From: Alphaproteobacteria bacterium
Lineage (GTDB): Bacteria; Pseudomonadota; Alphaproteobacteria; TMED109
Direction of reading: 5' to 3'
NCBI GenBank assembly: GCA_021296265.1
Contig: JAGWAT010000005.1
Span: 1 to 64,000, forward strand
Length of the DNA: 64,000 nucleotides
The notes beneath the pieces were generated by a model. The model saw only the letters and a program-made list of their open reading frames with translations, did no database searches and was not told the DNA's origin. Made by a program: the position numbers and the translations under genes. Positions 27,158 to 35,604 of this stretch are shown in pieces (positions within the stretch are counted from its first letter, which is position 1; each line of letters begins with the position of its first letter).

Positions 27158-27486
27158 TGCGTGCGGAACGCACCTTTCGTAACTACACCGTGATCTTAGA
27201 CCGAAACCTGACCCTTCCACCGCCTGTATCTACCAGTATCCACCCGTATCTGACGGACTGTCACCCGTCGTATCGCGACTACCTGAGCGTCTCTCTACTG
27301 CCGATGATCGGACCCTTCGATTTGGGCCGACTGTACATCTGCTGCAGTCGCATGCAACGGCCCGGCCGGCCCGGCCTAGAACCGCTCCGCGACGACGGAC
27401 GGGCGTGACTCCGCCGGGGCACAGCGCGCCTCGTCCCTCTGTATCCTCCCGGCCCTACCCGGTCCGCCAGAGTTCCAGTCTGAGCG
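27158..27486. promoter_or_regulatory. Divergent control region with phased GTATC repeats
   Basis: 329 bases between the SprT-like gene and fabD. Three GTATC copies begin exactly 10 bases apart (27226, 27236, 27246) as GTATCTACCA, GTATCCACCC and GTATCTGACG. Further copies occur at 27270 (GTATCGCGAC) and 27441 (GTATCCTCCC). The helical-turn spacing suggests a protein binding one face of the DNA. No clear -35/-10 pair stands out. Confidence 0.4.
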
Positions 27487-28434
27487 ATGTCGACAGCGCG
27501 CGCATTCGTTTTTCCCGGCCAGGGGTCACAGGCTCCCGGCATGGGCCGGGCCGTGCGCGACGCCTTTCCGGCCGCGGCCGAGACCTGGGAAGAGGTCGAC
27601 GACGCGCTGTCGCTCGCGCTATCTCGGCTCGCCTTCGAGGGGCCCGACGCCGACCTCACCCGCACTGAATTTGCGCAGCCTGCCTTGCTCACCCATTCCC
27701 TAGCGCTGCTCCGCGTGATGGAGCGCGAGGGCGGCGTGACGATCGCCCGCGCAGCCCAGTACGCGGCCGGCCATTCGCTGGGGGAGTACACGGCGCTGAC
27801 CGCCGCAGGCTCCTTCTCGCTCCCCGACGCCGTGCGTCTGGTCCGGCGGCGCGGACAGGCCATGCAGGCAGCGGTCCCGGTAGGCGAGGGTGCCATGGCG
27901 GCGCTCATCGGCGCCGACCTGGAGGCGGCCGATGCGCTCGTCGCCGCCGCTGCCGCAGGCGACGTGCTCGCGATCGGCAACGACAATGCGCCTGGTCAGG
28001 TCGTGGTGTCGGGTACCGCCGCCGCCGTCGACCGCGCGGCGGCGCTGGCTCCCGAGCACGGCTTCCGGCGCGTCATCCGCCTGACAGTCAGCGCTCCCTT
28101 CCACTGCGCGCTGATGGAGCCCGCCGCCCGCGAGATAGAGGAGGCGCTCGCCGGGCTGACGATCCGACCGCCGACCATGTCGGTCATCGCGAACGTCAAC
28201 GCCGATGCGATGGGGGCGCCGGCCATGATCCGGGATCTCCTGGTGGCGCAGGTCACCGGGCGCGTGCGATGGCGAGAGTCGATGGAGCGGCTGCGCCAGG
28301 ACGGAGTAGAGGCGCTGGTCGAAGTCGGTCCGGGAAAGGTGCTCTCCGGGTTGGCCCGACGAATCGACCGCGGTTTCGAGACAATGAACGTGGCCGAGCC
28401 GGAAGACCTGGAAGCCCTGATGCGCGCCCTATGA
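27487..28434 (+). CDS. fabD: Malonyl-CoA:ACP transacylase
   Basis: Loads malonyl groups onto acyl carrier protein for fatty-acid synthesis. The 315-residue protein opens with FVFPGQGSQAPGMG. The nucleophile Ser is in AGHSLGEYTAL around residue 95, and the catalytic His is in SAPFHCALM. EVGPGKVLSGLARRI near the end is also typical. It is the first gene of the plus-strand fab cluster and sits 19 bases before fabG. Confidence 0.96.
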   Translation: MSTARAFVFPGQGSQAPGMGRAVRDAFPAAAETWEEVDDALSLALSRLAFEGPDADLTRTEFAQPALLTHSLALLRVMEREGGVTIARAAQYAAGHSLGEYTALTAAGSFSLPDAVRLVRRRGQAMQAAVPVGEGAMAALIGADLEAADALVAAAAAGDVLAIGNDNAPGQVVVSGTAAAVDRAAALAPEHGFRRVIRLTVSAPFHCALMEPAAREIEEALAGLTIRPPTMSVIANVNADAMGAPAMIRDLLVAQVTGRVRWRESMERLRQDGVEALVEVGPGKVLSGLARRIDRGFETMNVAEPEDLEALMRAL

Positions 28435-28453
28435 CAAAGCGGAGGAATCGGTG

Positions 28454-29185
28454 ATGTTCGATCTGCAGAACCGGATGGCGCTGGTGACCGGGGCCTCCGG
28501 CGGCATCGGCGCCGCCATTGCTCAGGCACTCCATCGGGCCGGTGCGGCGGTGGCGCTGACGGGCACCCGCGAAGCCGCCCTGCATCAGCTCGCCGCCAAA
28601 CTCGAGGACCGCGCCCACTGCGTCGTGGCGGATCTCGCGGGCGGCGGTGACGCCGCCGCACTGGTGCAGCAGGCGGAGTCCGCGCTCGGCCCGATCGACA
28701 TCCTCGTGAACAATGCCGGCATCACCCGGGACGGGCTGGCCCTCCGGATGAAGGACGCCGACTGGCAGGCTGTGCTCGACGTGAACCTGACGGCGGCCTT
28801 TCGGCTGGCTCGGGCCGTGCTCCGCGGCATGATGCGCCGCCGCTCCGGCCGCATCATCAACATCTCCTCGGTATCTGGACTTCTGGGCAATCCGGGCCAG
28901 GCCAACTACGCCGCGGCGAAGGCAGGCCTGATCGGGATGTCGAAGGCGCTCGCCCTCGAGGTCGCAACGCGCGGCATCACCGTGAACTGCCTCGCGCCGG
29001 GATTCATCGAAACCGCCATGACCGATGCCCTGCCGGAGGCCGTTCGTGACGATGCCTTGGCGCGCGTGCCCATGGGGCGTTTTGGAACGCCGCAAGACAT
29101 TGGCGCCGCGGCGGTCTACCTCGCCTCGGACGAAGCCAGCTATGTGACCGGGCAAACCCTGACAGTCGCCGGGGGCTTGGGATGA
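28454..29185 (+). CDS. fabG: 3-oxoacyl-ACP reductase
   Basis: NADPH-dependent reductase of the fatty-acid elongation cycle. The SDR motifs are GASGGIGAAIA, NNAGITRD, the catalytic Ser in ISSVSGLLGNPGQANYAAAK, and Tyr and Lys in the same segment. The C-terminal SYVTGQTLTVAGG is typical of FabG. ATG at 28454 lies eight bases after GGAGG; GTG at 28451 is also possible. Position between fabD and acpP supports FabG over other SDR enzymes. Confidence 0.95.
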   Translation: MFDLQNRMALVTGASGGIGAAIAQALHRAGAAVALTGTREAALHQLAAKLEDRAHCVVADLAGGGDAAALVQQAESALGPIDILVNNAGITRDGLALRMKDADWQAVLDVNLTAAFRLARAVLRGMMRRRSGRIINISSVSGLLGNPGQANYAAAKAGLIGMSKALALEVATRGITVNCLAPGFIETAMTDALPEAVRDDALARVPMGRFGTPQDIGAAAVYLASDEASYVTGQTLTVAGGLG

Positions 29186-29309
29186 GGCCGGGTGCCGCCG
29201 GGCCGGAGGAAGCCACGCTGTTTCCCATGGTGCCCCCGGACCGGCGATGCCCGCGGGGTTGGCCACCGCTCACGGAGGGCCTTCAGTTCGCCCGGTTCGA
29301 CCCCAGTGC

Positions 29310-29337
29310 TTGCATCCCGACGGAAGTATGGTAACGA
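29310..29337 (+). promoter_or_regulatory. Possible acpP promoter
   Basis: TTGCAT at 29310-29315 and TAACGA at 29332-29337, 16 bases apart, lie in the 248-base fabG-acpP gap about 96 bases before acpP. A separate acpP promoter makes sense because far more acyl carrier protein is needed than enzyme. The -10 match is poor. Confidence 0.3.
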
Positions 29338-29433
29338 GGCGATGCTGGGCACCGACTCAGTGGGCTGGCGTCTGCGCGCCGGCCGCGCTATGTCCTCCTG
29401 TTCCCACCTCAACCTACCGGACGGATTCTTGCC

Positions 29434-29670
29434 ATGAGCGATATCGCGCAGCGTGTTAAAGACATCGTCGTTGAAAATCTCGGCGTCGAATTGGATCAAG
29501 TCACCGAGAACGCGAGTTTTGTCGATGACCTTGGTGCTGACAGCCTCGACACGGTCGAGCTGGTCATGGCATTCGAGGAAAAATTCGGCTGCGAAATTCC
29601 TGACGATGCTGCAGAGAAGATCTTGACCGTCCAGGACGCCATCCAGTACATCGAACAACAGGTGAACTGA
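29434..29670 (+). CDS. acpP: Acyl carrier protein
   Basis: 78 residues, the normal ACP size, with the 4'-phosphopantetheine attachment site Ser37 in [10 protein letters not shown]. The protein is acidic and helical ([30 protein letters not shown]), carrying growing acyl chains between Fab enzymes. It lies between fabG and fabF as in most bacteria, with fabF starting 21 bases later. Confidence 0.97.
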   Translation: MSDIAQRVKDIVVENLGVELDQVTENASFVDDLGADSLDTVELVMAFEEKFGCEIPDDAAEKILTVQDAIQYIEQQVN

Positions 29671-29691
29671 CCGCTTTCGCGGGACACCTGC

Positions 29692-30960
29692 ATGAAGCGA
29701 GTCGCCGTCACCGGGATCGGCCTGGTCACGCCGCTGGCCGTTGGAACCGAAGCCAATTGGGGGCGGCTGCTGGCGGGCGAGTCTGGGCTCCGGCCCATGA
29801 CCGGTTTCGATACCGATGATCTTCCGTGCCGCGTGGCCGGACAGGTACCGGGACCCGAAGCCAGCGACGGCCTCGACATCGATGCTCTGATGCCGACCCG
29901 GGACCGGAGGCGTCTCGACCAGTTCATCATCTACGCCATCGCGGCGGCCGACGAAGCGATCCGCGATTCCGGCTGGGCACCAAGTGAAGAAGCGACCGAG
30001 GCGCGCAATCGGACCGGGGTCATGATCGGGTCCGGGATTGGCGGTCTCCAGTCGATCTATGAAGCTTCGGTGGTGCTCGAGCAAAAGGGACCACGCCGGA
30101 TCACGCCGTTCTTCATCCCGTCGAGCCTCATCAACCTCGCATCAGGTCAGGTCTCCATTCGCCACGGGTTTCGCGGCCCGAACCATTCGGTGGTGACGGC
30201 CTGTGCGACCGGCATGCACGCGATCGGCGACGCCGCACGGATGGTCCGCGCCGGTATGGCAGACGTCATGGTGGCCGGCGGAGCGGAAGCTTCGGTTTGC
30301 CGACTAGGCATCGCCGGCTTTGCTGCCATGCGGGCACTTTCGACCCACTTCAACGATTCGCCGCAGCGCGCCTCGCGCCCGTGGGACGAAGACCGTGACG
30401 GGTTTGTGATGGGGGAAGGCGCCGGCATTGTGGTCCTTGAGGAGTTCGAACACGCGCAGGCACGCGGCGCACGCGTCTACGGTGAAATCAAGGGTTACGG
30501 CATGTCCGGAGACGCCCACCACATTTCGGCACCGGCACCCGATGGGGACGGTGGCTACCGCAGCATGCAAGCAGCGCTCGAGGATGCCGACATGTCACCT
30601 GCGGACATCGATTACCTGAACGCGCACGGCACCTCGACTCCCTTGGGCGACGAAATCGAGCTCGGCGCCATCCGGCGGCTGTTTGGCAACTATGCGGCCG
30701 ACATGTCCATCAGCTCGACGAAATCCTCCATCGGGCATCTCCTGGGCGCGGCCGGGGCCGTGGAAACCATTTACGCCCTGCTCGCGGTCGTGCACGACGC
30801 TGTGCCGCCAACTCTCAATCTCGATCGCCCCTGCGCCGGATCCGAGGGGCTGGACCTCGTACCGCATGCGGCAAAGCGCCGGACGGTGCGGGCCGCACTG
30901 TCCAATTCATTCGGGTTCGGCGGAACGAACGCATCCCTCATCGTCGGCCCCGCAGACTGA
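29692..30960 (+). CDS. fabF: 3-oxoacyl-ACP synthase II
   Basis: A 422-residue condensing enzyme that extends acyl-ACP with malonyl-ACP. The Cys-His-His triad is visible: Cys in VVTACATGMHAIG, His in LNAHGTSTPLGD and His in SSIGHLLGAAG. The end SNSFGFGGTNASLI is the usual FabF glycine-rich loop. Placement after acpP supports FabF and not FabB. mltG starts four bases after its stop. Confidence 0.97.
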   Translation: MKRVAVTGIGLVTPLAVGTEANWGRLLAGESGLRPMTGFDTDDLPCRVAGQVPGPEASDGLDIDALMPTRDRRRLDQFIIYAIAAADEAIRDSGWAPSEEATEARNRTGVMIGSGIGGLQSIYEASVVLEQKGPRRITPFFIPSSLINLASGQVSIRHGFRGPNHSVVTACATGMHAIGDAARMVRAGMADVMVAGGAEASVCRLGIAGFAAMRALSTHFNDSPQRASRPWDEDRDGFVMGEGAGIVVLEEFEHAQARGARVYGEIKGYGMSGDAHHISAPAPDGDGGYRSMQAALEDADMSPADIDYLNAHGTSTPLGDEIELGAIRRLFGNYAADMSISSTKSSIGHLLGAAGAVETIYALLAVVHDAVPPTLNLDRPCAGSEGLDLVPHAAKRRTVRAALSNSFGFGGTNASLIVGPAD

Positions 30961-30964
30961 TCCC

Positions 30965-31942
30965 ATGCCGGGCCGGGGGCTCGCCGCCGCCGTCCTGCTG
31001 GCCCCGGCCCTGGCGGCGGCACTGCTGTACGCAGCGTTTCGAATCGACGGGCCGCATCCGGATACGCGGACCGTGATCGTGCCGCCGGGCACCTCGCTGG
31101 GGGGCATCGCGTCGCGCCTCCAAGCTGCCGGCGTGGTTCGTTCGGCGCTGCTGTTCGAGGCCGGTCTGCGCTTGAGAGGGATTGGCCACCGCCTGCAAGC
31201 GGGCGAGTACGCGTATCGCGCCCGCGCATCGATGTGGCAGGTTGCCCAGGCCATGGTGCGCGGGGAATCCGTGCTTCATCGCATCACCCTGGTCGAAGGC
31301 ACCACCGTCCGCCAGGCGATGGCCGTTCTGGAACAATCCGACTTGCTGACCGGCCCGCTTGCGACGATGCCGCCGGAAGGCTCCCTGTTCCCCGATACCT
31401 ACTTCTTCCGGCGCGGTTCCCCTCGCGCCGCACTCGTGCGCCGCGCTCAGTCCAGGATGACGGAGATTCTCGCGGAAGCGTGGGCGCAGCGCAGTCCCGA
31501 CCTCCCGTACCACACGCCGGAGGAAGCGCTCGTGCTGGCCTCGATGATCGAGGCCGAAACCGCCCAGGAGTCCGAGCGGCCCCGGATCGCAGCCGTGTTC
31601 GTCAATCGGCTCCGTCGCGGCATGCGCCTGCAGTCGGATCCTACCGTGTTGTACGGAATGGACCCCGGCTCTCCACGCTCGCTCTCCAAGACCGACCTGA
31701 AACGTCGGCATCGCTGGAACACCTACCGGATCCGGGGACTTCCGCCGACCCCGATCGGCAACCCGGGCCTCGCCTCGATCGACGCCGCTGTGCACCCGGC
31801 GGCAACCGACGATCTCTATTTCGTCGCAGACGGCACCGGCGGCCACGCCTTCGCGACCACCCTGCGGGAACACAACCGGAACGTCGCTCGCTGGAAGACT
31901 CTTCGTCAACGCAACGAAGAGGCTTCCAGAGCGGCCGAGTAG
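30965..31942 (+). CDS. mltG: Endolytic murein transglycosylase
   Basis: Cuts nascent glycan strands at the inner membrane and sets their length. An N-terminal membrane anchor (LAAAVLLAPALAAALLYAAF) precedes a LysM-like region and the YceG catalytic domain. The catalytic Glu is in ASMIEAETAQESERP, followed by VFVNRLRRGMRLQSDPTVLYG and the conserved TYRIRGLPPTPIGNPG. Length of 325 is normal. It follows fabF by 4 bases, the usual alphaproteobacterial order, though the yicC gene that commonly comes next is missing. Confidence 0.94.
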   Translation: MPGRGLAAAVLLAPALAAALLYAAFRIDGPHPDTRTVIVPPGTSLGGIASRLQAAGVVRSALLFEAGLRLRGIGHRLQAGEYAYRARASMWQVAQAMVRGESVLHRITLVEGTTVRQAMAVLEQSDLLTGPLATMPPEGSLFPDTYFFRRGSPRAALVRRAQSRMTEILAEAWAQRSPDLPYHTPEEALVLASMIEAETAQESERPRIAAVFVNRLRRGMRLQSDPTVLYGMDPGSPRSLSKTDLKRRHRWNTYRIRGLPPTPIGNPGLASIDAAVHPAATDDLYFVADGTGGHAFATTLREHNRNVARWKTLRQRNEEASRAAE

Positions 31943-32033
31943 TTCGTTTGCCTGCCATCGCCGAGAGGCCGGCACCGCGTGAACGCCATTCGAGGCAGCC
32001 GGCATCGACCGGAGCGCCGCGCCGGCACCGGCC

Positions 32034-32558
32034 ATGTTGAACCGGCTACTCCGCCTGCCGCTGCGAACGCTCGCCTGCGCGCTGCTGTTCGCGGCCGGCG
32101 GCCGGGCCGACGCGCACGCCGACGGCCCCGAACCGGATCAGCCGGCGCCGCGTCCCGCCATTGCGGAGACGATGGAGAACGCGCGCCTCCTCGTCTCGAT
32201 CGGCCATTTCGACGAGGCGCTTTCCTTGTTGCGAACCCACCGGAAAGCCGGCGCGGCCGACACCGAGCTCCTGTTCGTGCTTGGCTTGGCCTCCGCCGGC
32301 AAGGTTCAACACGGGCCGGTAGTGGAACCCGAGCGGCAGGCGCTGCTCGACGAGGCAGTCGCCGCCTTTCGCAAGGTCCTGGCAGCGCGTCCGGAATACG
32401 TGCGGGCCCGGATCGAGCTTGCAACCGTCTTTTTTCTGATGGAGGACGACCGACTGGCAAGGAAACATTTTGAACAGGCACTGGCGGACGAACTGCCGAG
32501 TTGGGTGGCTGAGCACATCCGTCTGTTTCTCGCCAAGATGGACGCTCGCAAACGCTAG
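32034..32558 (+). CDS. Secreted TPR protein resembling the N-terminal half of a SLAM-type protein
   Basis: 174 residues with a signal peptide (LLRLPLRTLACALLFAAGG) and two or three TPR-like helical repeats (ENARLLVSIGHFDEALSLL, LDEAVAAFRKVLAARPEYV, RARIELATVFFLMEDDRLA, RKHFEQALADELP). This matches the periplasmic TPR region of surface lipoprotein assembly modifiers, where HFEQAL...IRLFLAKMDARKR normally leads into a 14-strand outer-membrane barrel (DUF560). Here a stop follows at once, and no barrel sequence is found in any frame of the next 530 bases. It could be a truncated gene, or a short TPR protein in its own right. The SLAM relationship is from memory and was not searched. Confidence 0.7.
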   Translation: MLNRLLRLPLRTLACALLFAAGGRADAHADGPEPDQPAPRPAIAETMENARLLVSIGHFDEALSLLRTHRKAGAADTELLFVLGLASAGKVQHGPVVEPERQALLDEAVAAFRKVLAARPEYVRARIELATVFFLMEDDRLARKHFEQALADELPSWVAEHIRLFLAKMDARKR

Positions 32559-33092
32559 ACGACGGGGCATGGAGACCGCGAGGCCGCACTGATGAAGACC
32601 AGTCGACCTGCACACCTTCCGCAAACCGGGATTCCCAATGCCACGGAGTCCTGACGACACCACGGCCCCCCAGAGCACCCGCTCACCAATCCGTTGAACT
32701 GAACGGCACGAGCCGGGCCGACCGCGCAGACCGTTCCCGGTGCACGTGCACGAACGGCGAGAGCCGAGCCCGGGACGGCGGCACCCGTGTGGGGCAACCT
32801 CCGAGGCGCCACGTGCGAGCATGTCCGGTGATCCTGGCCCGGGTCTTGGCATCGCCCGTTAGCACGGGAACCAGGCGTTCCGAGGCGGACCAGTCGCGCC
32901 GGACGGCAATACGCATCAGGCGCAGCCGCGCCACCGCCACCGCCTCGGACGAGGGCGAGGGGTTGACTTGAATCACTCCGGAGGAGTCGTGCAGCGTGAT
33001 CGCCCACAGCGTCGAGAACCGGGCTGCCGCCTATACTACGGCCATGCCCCTGAAACGAACGTGACTCGCTGCCGGTCACACGATTCCGAGTC
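32559..33092. other. Intergenic region between the TPR gene and gmk
   Basis: 534 bases without a supportable gene. Open frames on both strands translate to arginine/alanine-rich sequence without recognisable motifs. It is where the barrel half of a SLAM gene and yicC would be expected. TATACT at 33032 resembles a -10 element for gmk, but no good -35 is at 16-18 bases. Confidence 0.45.
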
Positions 33093-33761
33093 ATGACCGC
33101 AACTGGAACGACTGCAGCCTCGCCGTCCAACGCTCGGCTGGATTCGACACGCGACGGCCTCGTGCTGGTGCTCTCGGCGGCGTCGGGTTCTGGCAAGACG
33201 ACGGTTCTTCGTCGGCTACTTGAAACCGAGCCGCGGCTGGAAATGTCGATCTCCGTGACGACGCGGAAACCGCGCGCGATGGAACGGCGCGGAGACCACT
33301 ATCGCTTCGTGAGCGTGACCGAGTTCGAGCGCCTCATGAAGGCCGGTGAATTACTGGAACATGCCGAGGTGTTCGGAAGTCGGTACGGTACGCCGCGGGG
33401 GCCGGTCGAGGCCCGGCTCGCGCGCGGACTGGACGTGGTCGCGGACCTCGACTGGCAGGGCGCCGCAAGCTTGCGGACGGCATTGGGTAGCCGGTGTGTC
33501 TCGGTCTTCATGCTGCCGCCCTCGATGTCCGAACTGGAGCGAAGAATTCGTACGCGCGGCCAGGATTCGGAAACCACGATCAACCGCCGGCTTGCCAAGG
33601 CCGAGGAAGAAATCTCCCACTGGCGCGAGTTCGACTACGTGATCGTGAACCACGACCTGGATGCCTGCGTCGAGGAAATCCGGTCCATCGTCCGGGTCGA
33701 GCAGATTCGCCGGCGGGCTGACAGCATCAGGCACTTCATCGAGACGATGCTCCGCACCTAA
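33093..33761 (+). CDS. gmk: Guanylate kinase
   Basis: Phosphorylates GMP to GDP. The P-loop ASGSGKT is at residues 30-36, followed by the GMP-binding VTTRKPRAMERRGDHYRFV and YGTPRGPVEARLARG. The lid/Arg region appears as RIRTRGQDSETTINRRLAKAE and FDYVIVNHDL. A 20-residue N-terminal extension precedes the family start, so translation may begin later than ATG 33093. Its 3' end overlaps the end of the opposite-strand ksgA gene by 26 bases. Confidence 0.95.
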   Translation: MTATGTTAASPSNARLDSTRDGLVLVLSAASGSGKTTVLRRLLETEPRLEMSISVTTRKPRAMERRGDHYRFVSVTEFERLMKAGELLEHAEVFGSRYGTPRGPVEARLARGLDVVADLDWQGAASLRTALGSRCVSVFMLPPSMSELERRIRTRGQDSETTINRRLAKAEEEISHWREFDYVIVNHDLDACVEEIRSIVRVEQIRRRADSIRHFIETMLRT

Positions 33762-34608
33762 CAGCGCGCTGCCCCAACGCGCCGGCTAGCCGGGCGAAGT
33801 CGGCAACGGAAAGGTTCTCGGCGCGACGATCCGCCTGGATCCCGACCTGCGACAGCAGGGCCTCCGAATTGCCGAGTCCGGCCAGCGACGAGCGCAGCAT
33901 CTTTCGCCGCTGCCCGAAGGCGAGCCGCGCGACGGTCCGGAAGTCCTCCACCGCACACCCCTCGGTTTCCGCCGCCGGTCGGGGCGTGATCGCAACGACG
34001 GCGGAATGTACCTGCGGCGGCGGCACGAATACGCTCGGCGGGACCGGAAACAGGATCCGCGCCCGCGCCGCCCATTGCACGAGCACCGAGAGTCGGCCGT
34101 ACGCCGGCGTGTTCGGAGCAGCCGTGATGCGCTGCGCCACCTCGCGCTGGAACATCAGCGTCAATCCCGTTAGCCCGGCGCCGGCAGGAAGCCAATCCAC
34201 CAGGAGCCGCGACGCGATACCGTACGGAAGGTTGGCGACCACCCGCACCGGGGGCTCGCCGAGATCTTCCAGCCGGCGGCGGCGAGCGTCCGCCTGGATC
34301 ACTGACAACCGTCCCTGGGCCGCGGCGACCAGATCTTGCAGGGCGACCACGCAGCGTGCGTCACGTTCGACCGCGACTACCCGCCGAGCTCCGGCGAGCA
34401 GCAGTGCCCGTGTCAAGGCACCGGGCCCAGGTCCGATCTCGACCACGGTTCCGGTCGAAAGGTCTCCGGCCGCCCGCGCTATGCGAGCGGCCACGTTTAG
34501 GTCGAACAGGAAATGCTGGCCAAACGACTTGCGGGGGGCAATGCCGGCGGTGGCCACCACGTCACGGATCGGTGGCAGGGCCGCGATGGCGGCATCGGTG
34601 CTGGCCAC
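33736..34608 (-). CDS. rsmA: 16S rRNA (adenine-1518/1519 N6,N6) dimethyltransferase
   Basis: KsgA/RsmA dimethylates two adjacent adenosines near the 3' end of 16S rRNA. The 290-residue protein shows KSFGQHFLFDLN, the SAM-binding motif VEIGPGPGALTRALL and the catalytic NLPYGIAS. FGQRRKMLRSSLAGL near the C terminus is also typical. It lies three bases after surA on the minus strand. In most alphaproteobacteria pdxA sits between these genes; here it is absent. Its 3' end overlaps gmk convergently. Confidence 0.95.
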   Translation of the reverse strand: MASTDAAIAALPPIRDVVATAGIAPRKSFGQHFLFDLNVAARIARAAGDLSTGTVVEIGPGPGALTRALLLAGARRVVAVERDARCVVALQDLVAAAQGRLSVIQADARRRRLEDLGEPPVRVVANLPYGIASRLLVDWLPAGAGLTGLTLMFQREVAQRITAAPNTPAYGRLSVLVQWAARARILFPVPPSVFVPPPQVHSAVVAITPRPAAETEGCAVEDFRTVARLAFGQRRKMLRSSLAGLGNSEALLSQVGIQADRRAENLSVADFARLAGALGQRAVRCGASSR

Positions 34609-34611
34609 GGG

Positions 34612-35553
34612 TCAGAGGCGGCGGTCGATCAGGGCGCTTGCACGCAGTTGCCGAATCAGCGTGCGATCGGTCGTCAGGGCATTGCGCCGAAAGACAAGCT
34701 CGTCAGCCTGCCGGCGAAGCGCAGCCTCGTTGTCGGGCACGGTCACCGCCCGGCGATCGAGCAACTGGATCAGGTAAACCGCCCCGGCTGTCTCCACCGG
34801 AGCCGACACCTCACCCGTCTCGAGCTGCGCCAGCGCTTCCGCCAGGGTCGGATCGACGGCGTCACCACGCACCCAGTCGCCACCCGGCGAGTCCGGGAGG
34901 CCCCGCGAGTGCCGAAGCGCCAGCAGCCGGAAATCTGCCCCCGCTGCCAGCTGGCCGCGGAGCCGGTCCGCCTCCACCCGGGCAGCCGCCCGGTCGCGGT
35001 TCCCGTCGGCCAGGAGAACGATCCGGCGAATCCGGAACTCGGGCTGCCCTTCGGCAGCCCGAATGCTGGCCATCTCCTCATCGACCTCGTCCGGTGCCAC
35101 GACGACCTGACGACGGATGATTTGACCCCAGCGCAGATCCGCATCGATCTTGGTCCAAACGGTGACCTCCGAGATGCTCTGCTGGCGCAGGGATTGCGTG
35201 AACGACTCAGGATCCATGCCGAACGTTCCCGCAAAGCGGGCGTACGCCGCTTCAGCTTCGTTACCCCGAATCTCGACAGCAAGGCGTTCGGCGGCCTGCA
35301 CCTTGAGGCGCTCGTCGATCAAGCTCTCCAGTACTTCCTGCACCATCCGCTCCTGCTCTCCCTCGCTGTCCGGGGCACCCAGCGTGGCGACCGTGAGCCG
35401 GACCCGGGCCGCCAGGTCGTGGACTGAAATCGGTTCGTCGTTGACCACTGCCACGACGCGGGTGAGTTCATACTCCTGCGCCCAGAGCTGACTTGCCGAA
35501 GGGGCCAGCATGACGGTGCCAAGCACCAACAAACGCAATGGGATGGTCCGCAT
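34612..35553 (-). CDS. surA: SurA-like periplasmic peptidyl-prolyl isomerase/chaperone
   Basis: Helps fold outer-membrane proteins in the periplasm. ATG 35553 begins a signal peptide (TIPLRLLVLGTVMLAPSASQLWA), followed by the N-terminal chaperone domain (VVAVVNDEPISVHDLAARVRL, LESLIDERLKVQAAERL). A parvulin domain follows (EFRIRRIVLLADG, FRLLALRHSRG, GGDWVRGDAVDPTLAEAL). At 313 residues it has only one parvulin domain, whereas E. coli SurA (about 430) has two. It lies between lptD and ksgA, the usual location, so the assignment is well supported. Confidence 0.9.
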   Translation of the reverse strand: MRTIPLRLLVLGTVMLAPSASQLWAQEYELTRVVAVVNDEPISVHDLAARVRLTVATLGAPDSEGEQERMVQEVLESLIDERLKVQAAERLAVEIRGNEAEAAYARFAGTFGMDPESFTQSLRQQSISEVTVWTKIDADLRWGQIIRRQVVVAPDEVDEEMASIRAAEGQPEFRIRRIVLLADGNRDRAAARVEADRLRGQLAAGADFRLLALRHSRGLPDSPGGDWVRGDAVDPTLAEALAQLETGEVSAPVETAGAVYLIQLLDRRAVTVPDNEAALRRQADELVFRRNALTTDRTLIRQLRASALIDRRL

Positions 35554-35604
35554 GCGGCGCGGGTGAAGTGACGTTGAGGCCGCAGTAATTCGGGGCATGG
35601 ACGT

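Noticed and set aside
33008-33037. TATACT as a gmk promoter -10
   Set aside because: No acceptable -35 element at 15-19 bases upstream.
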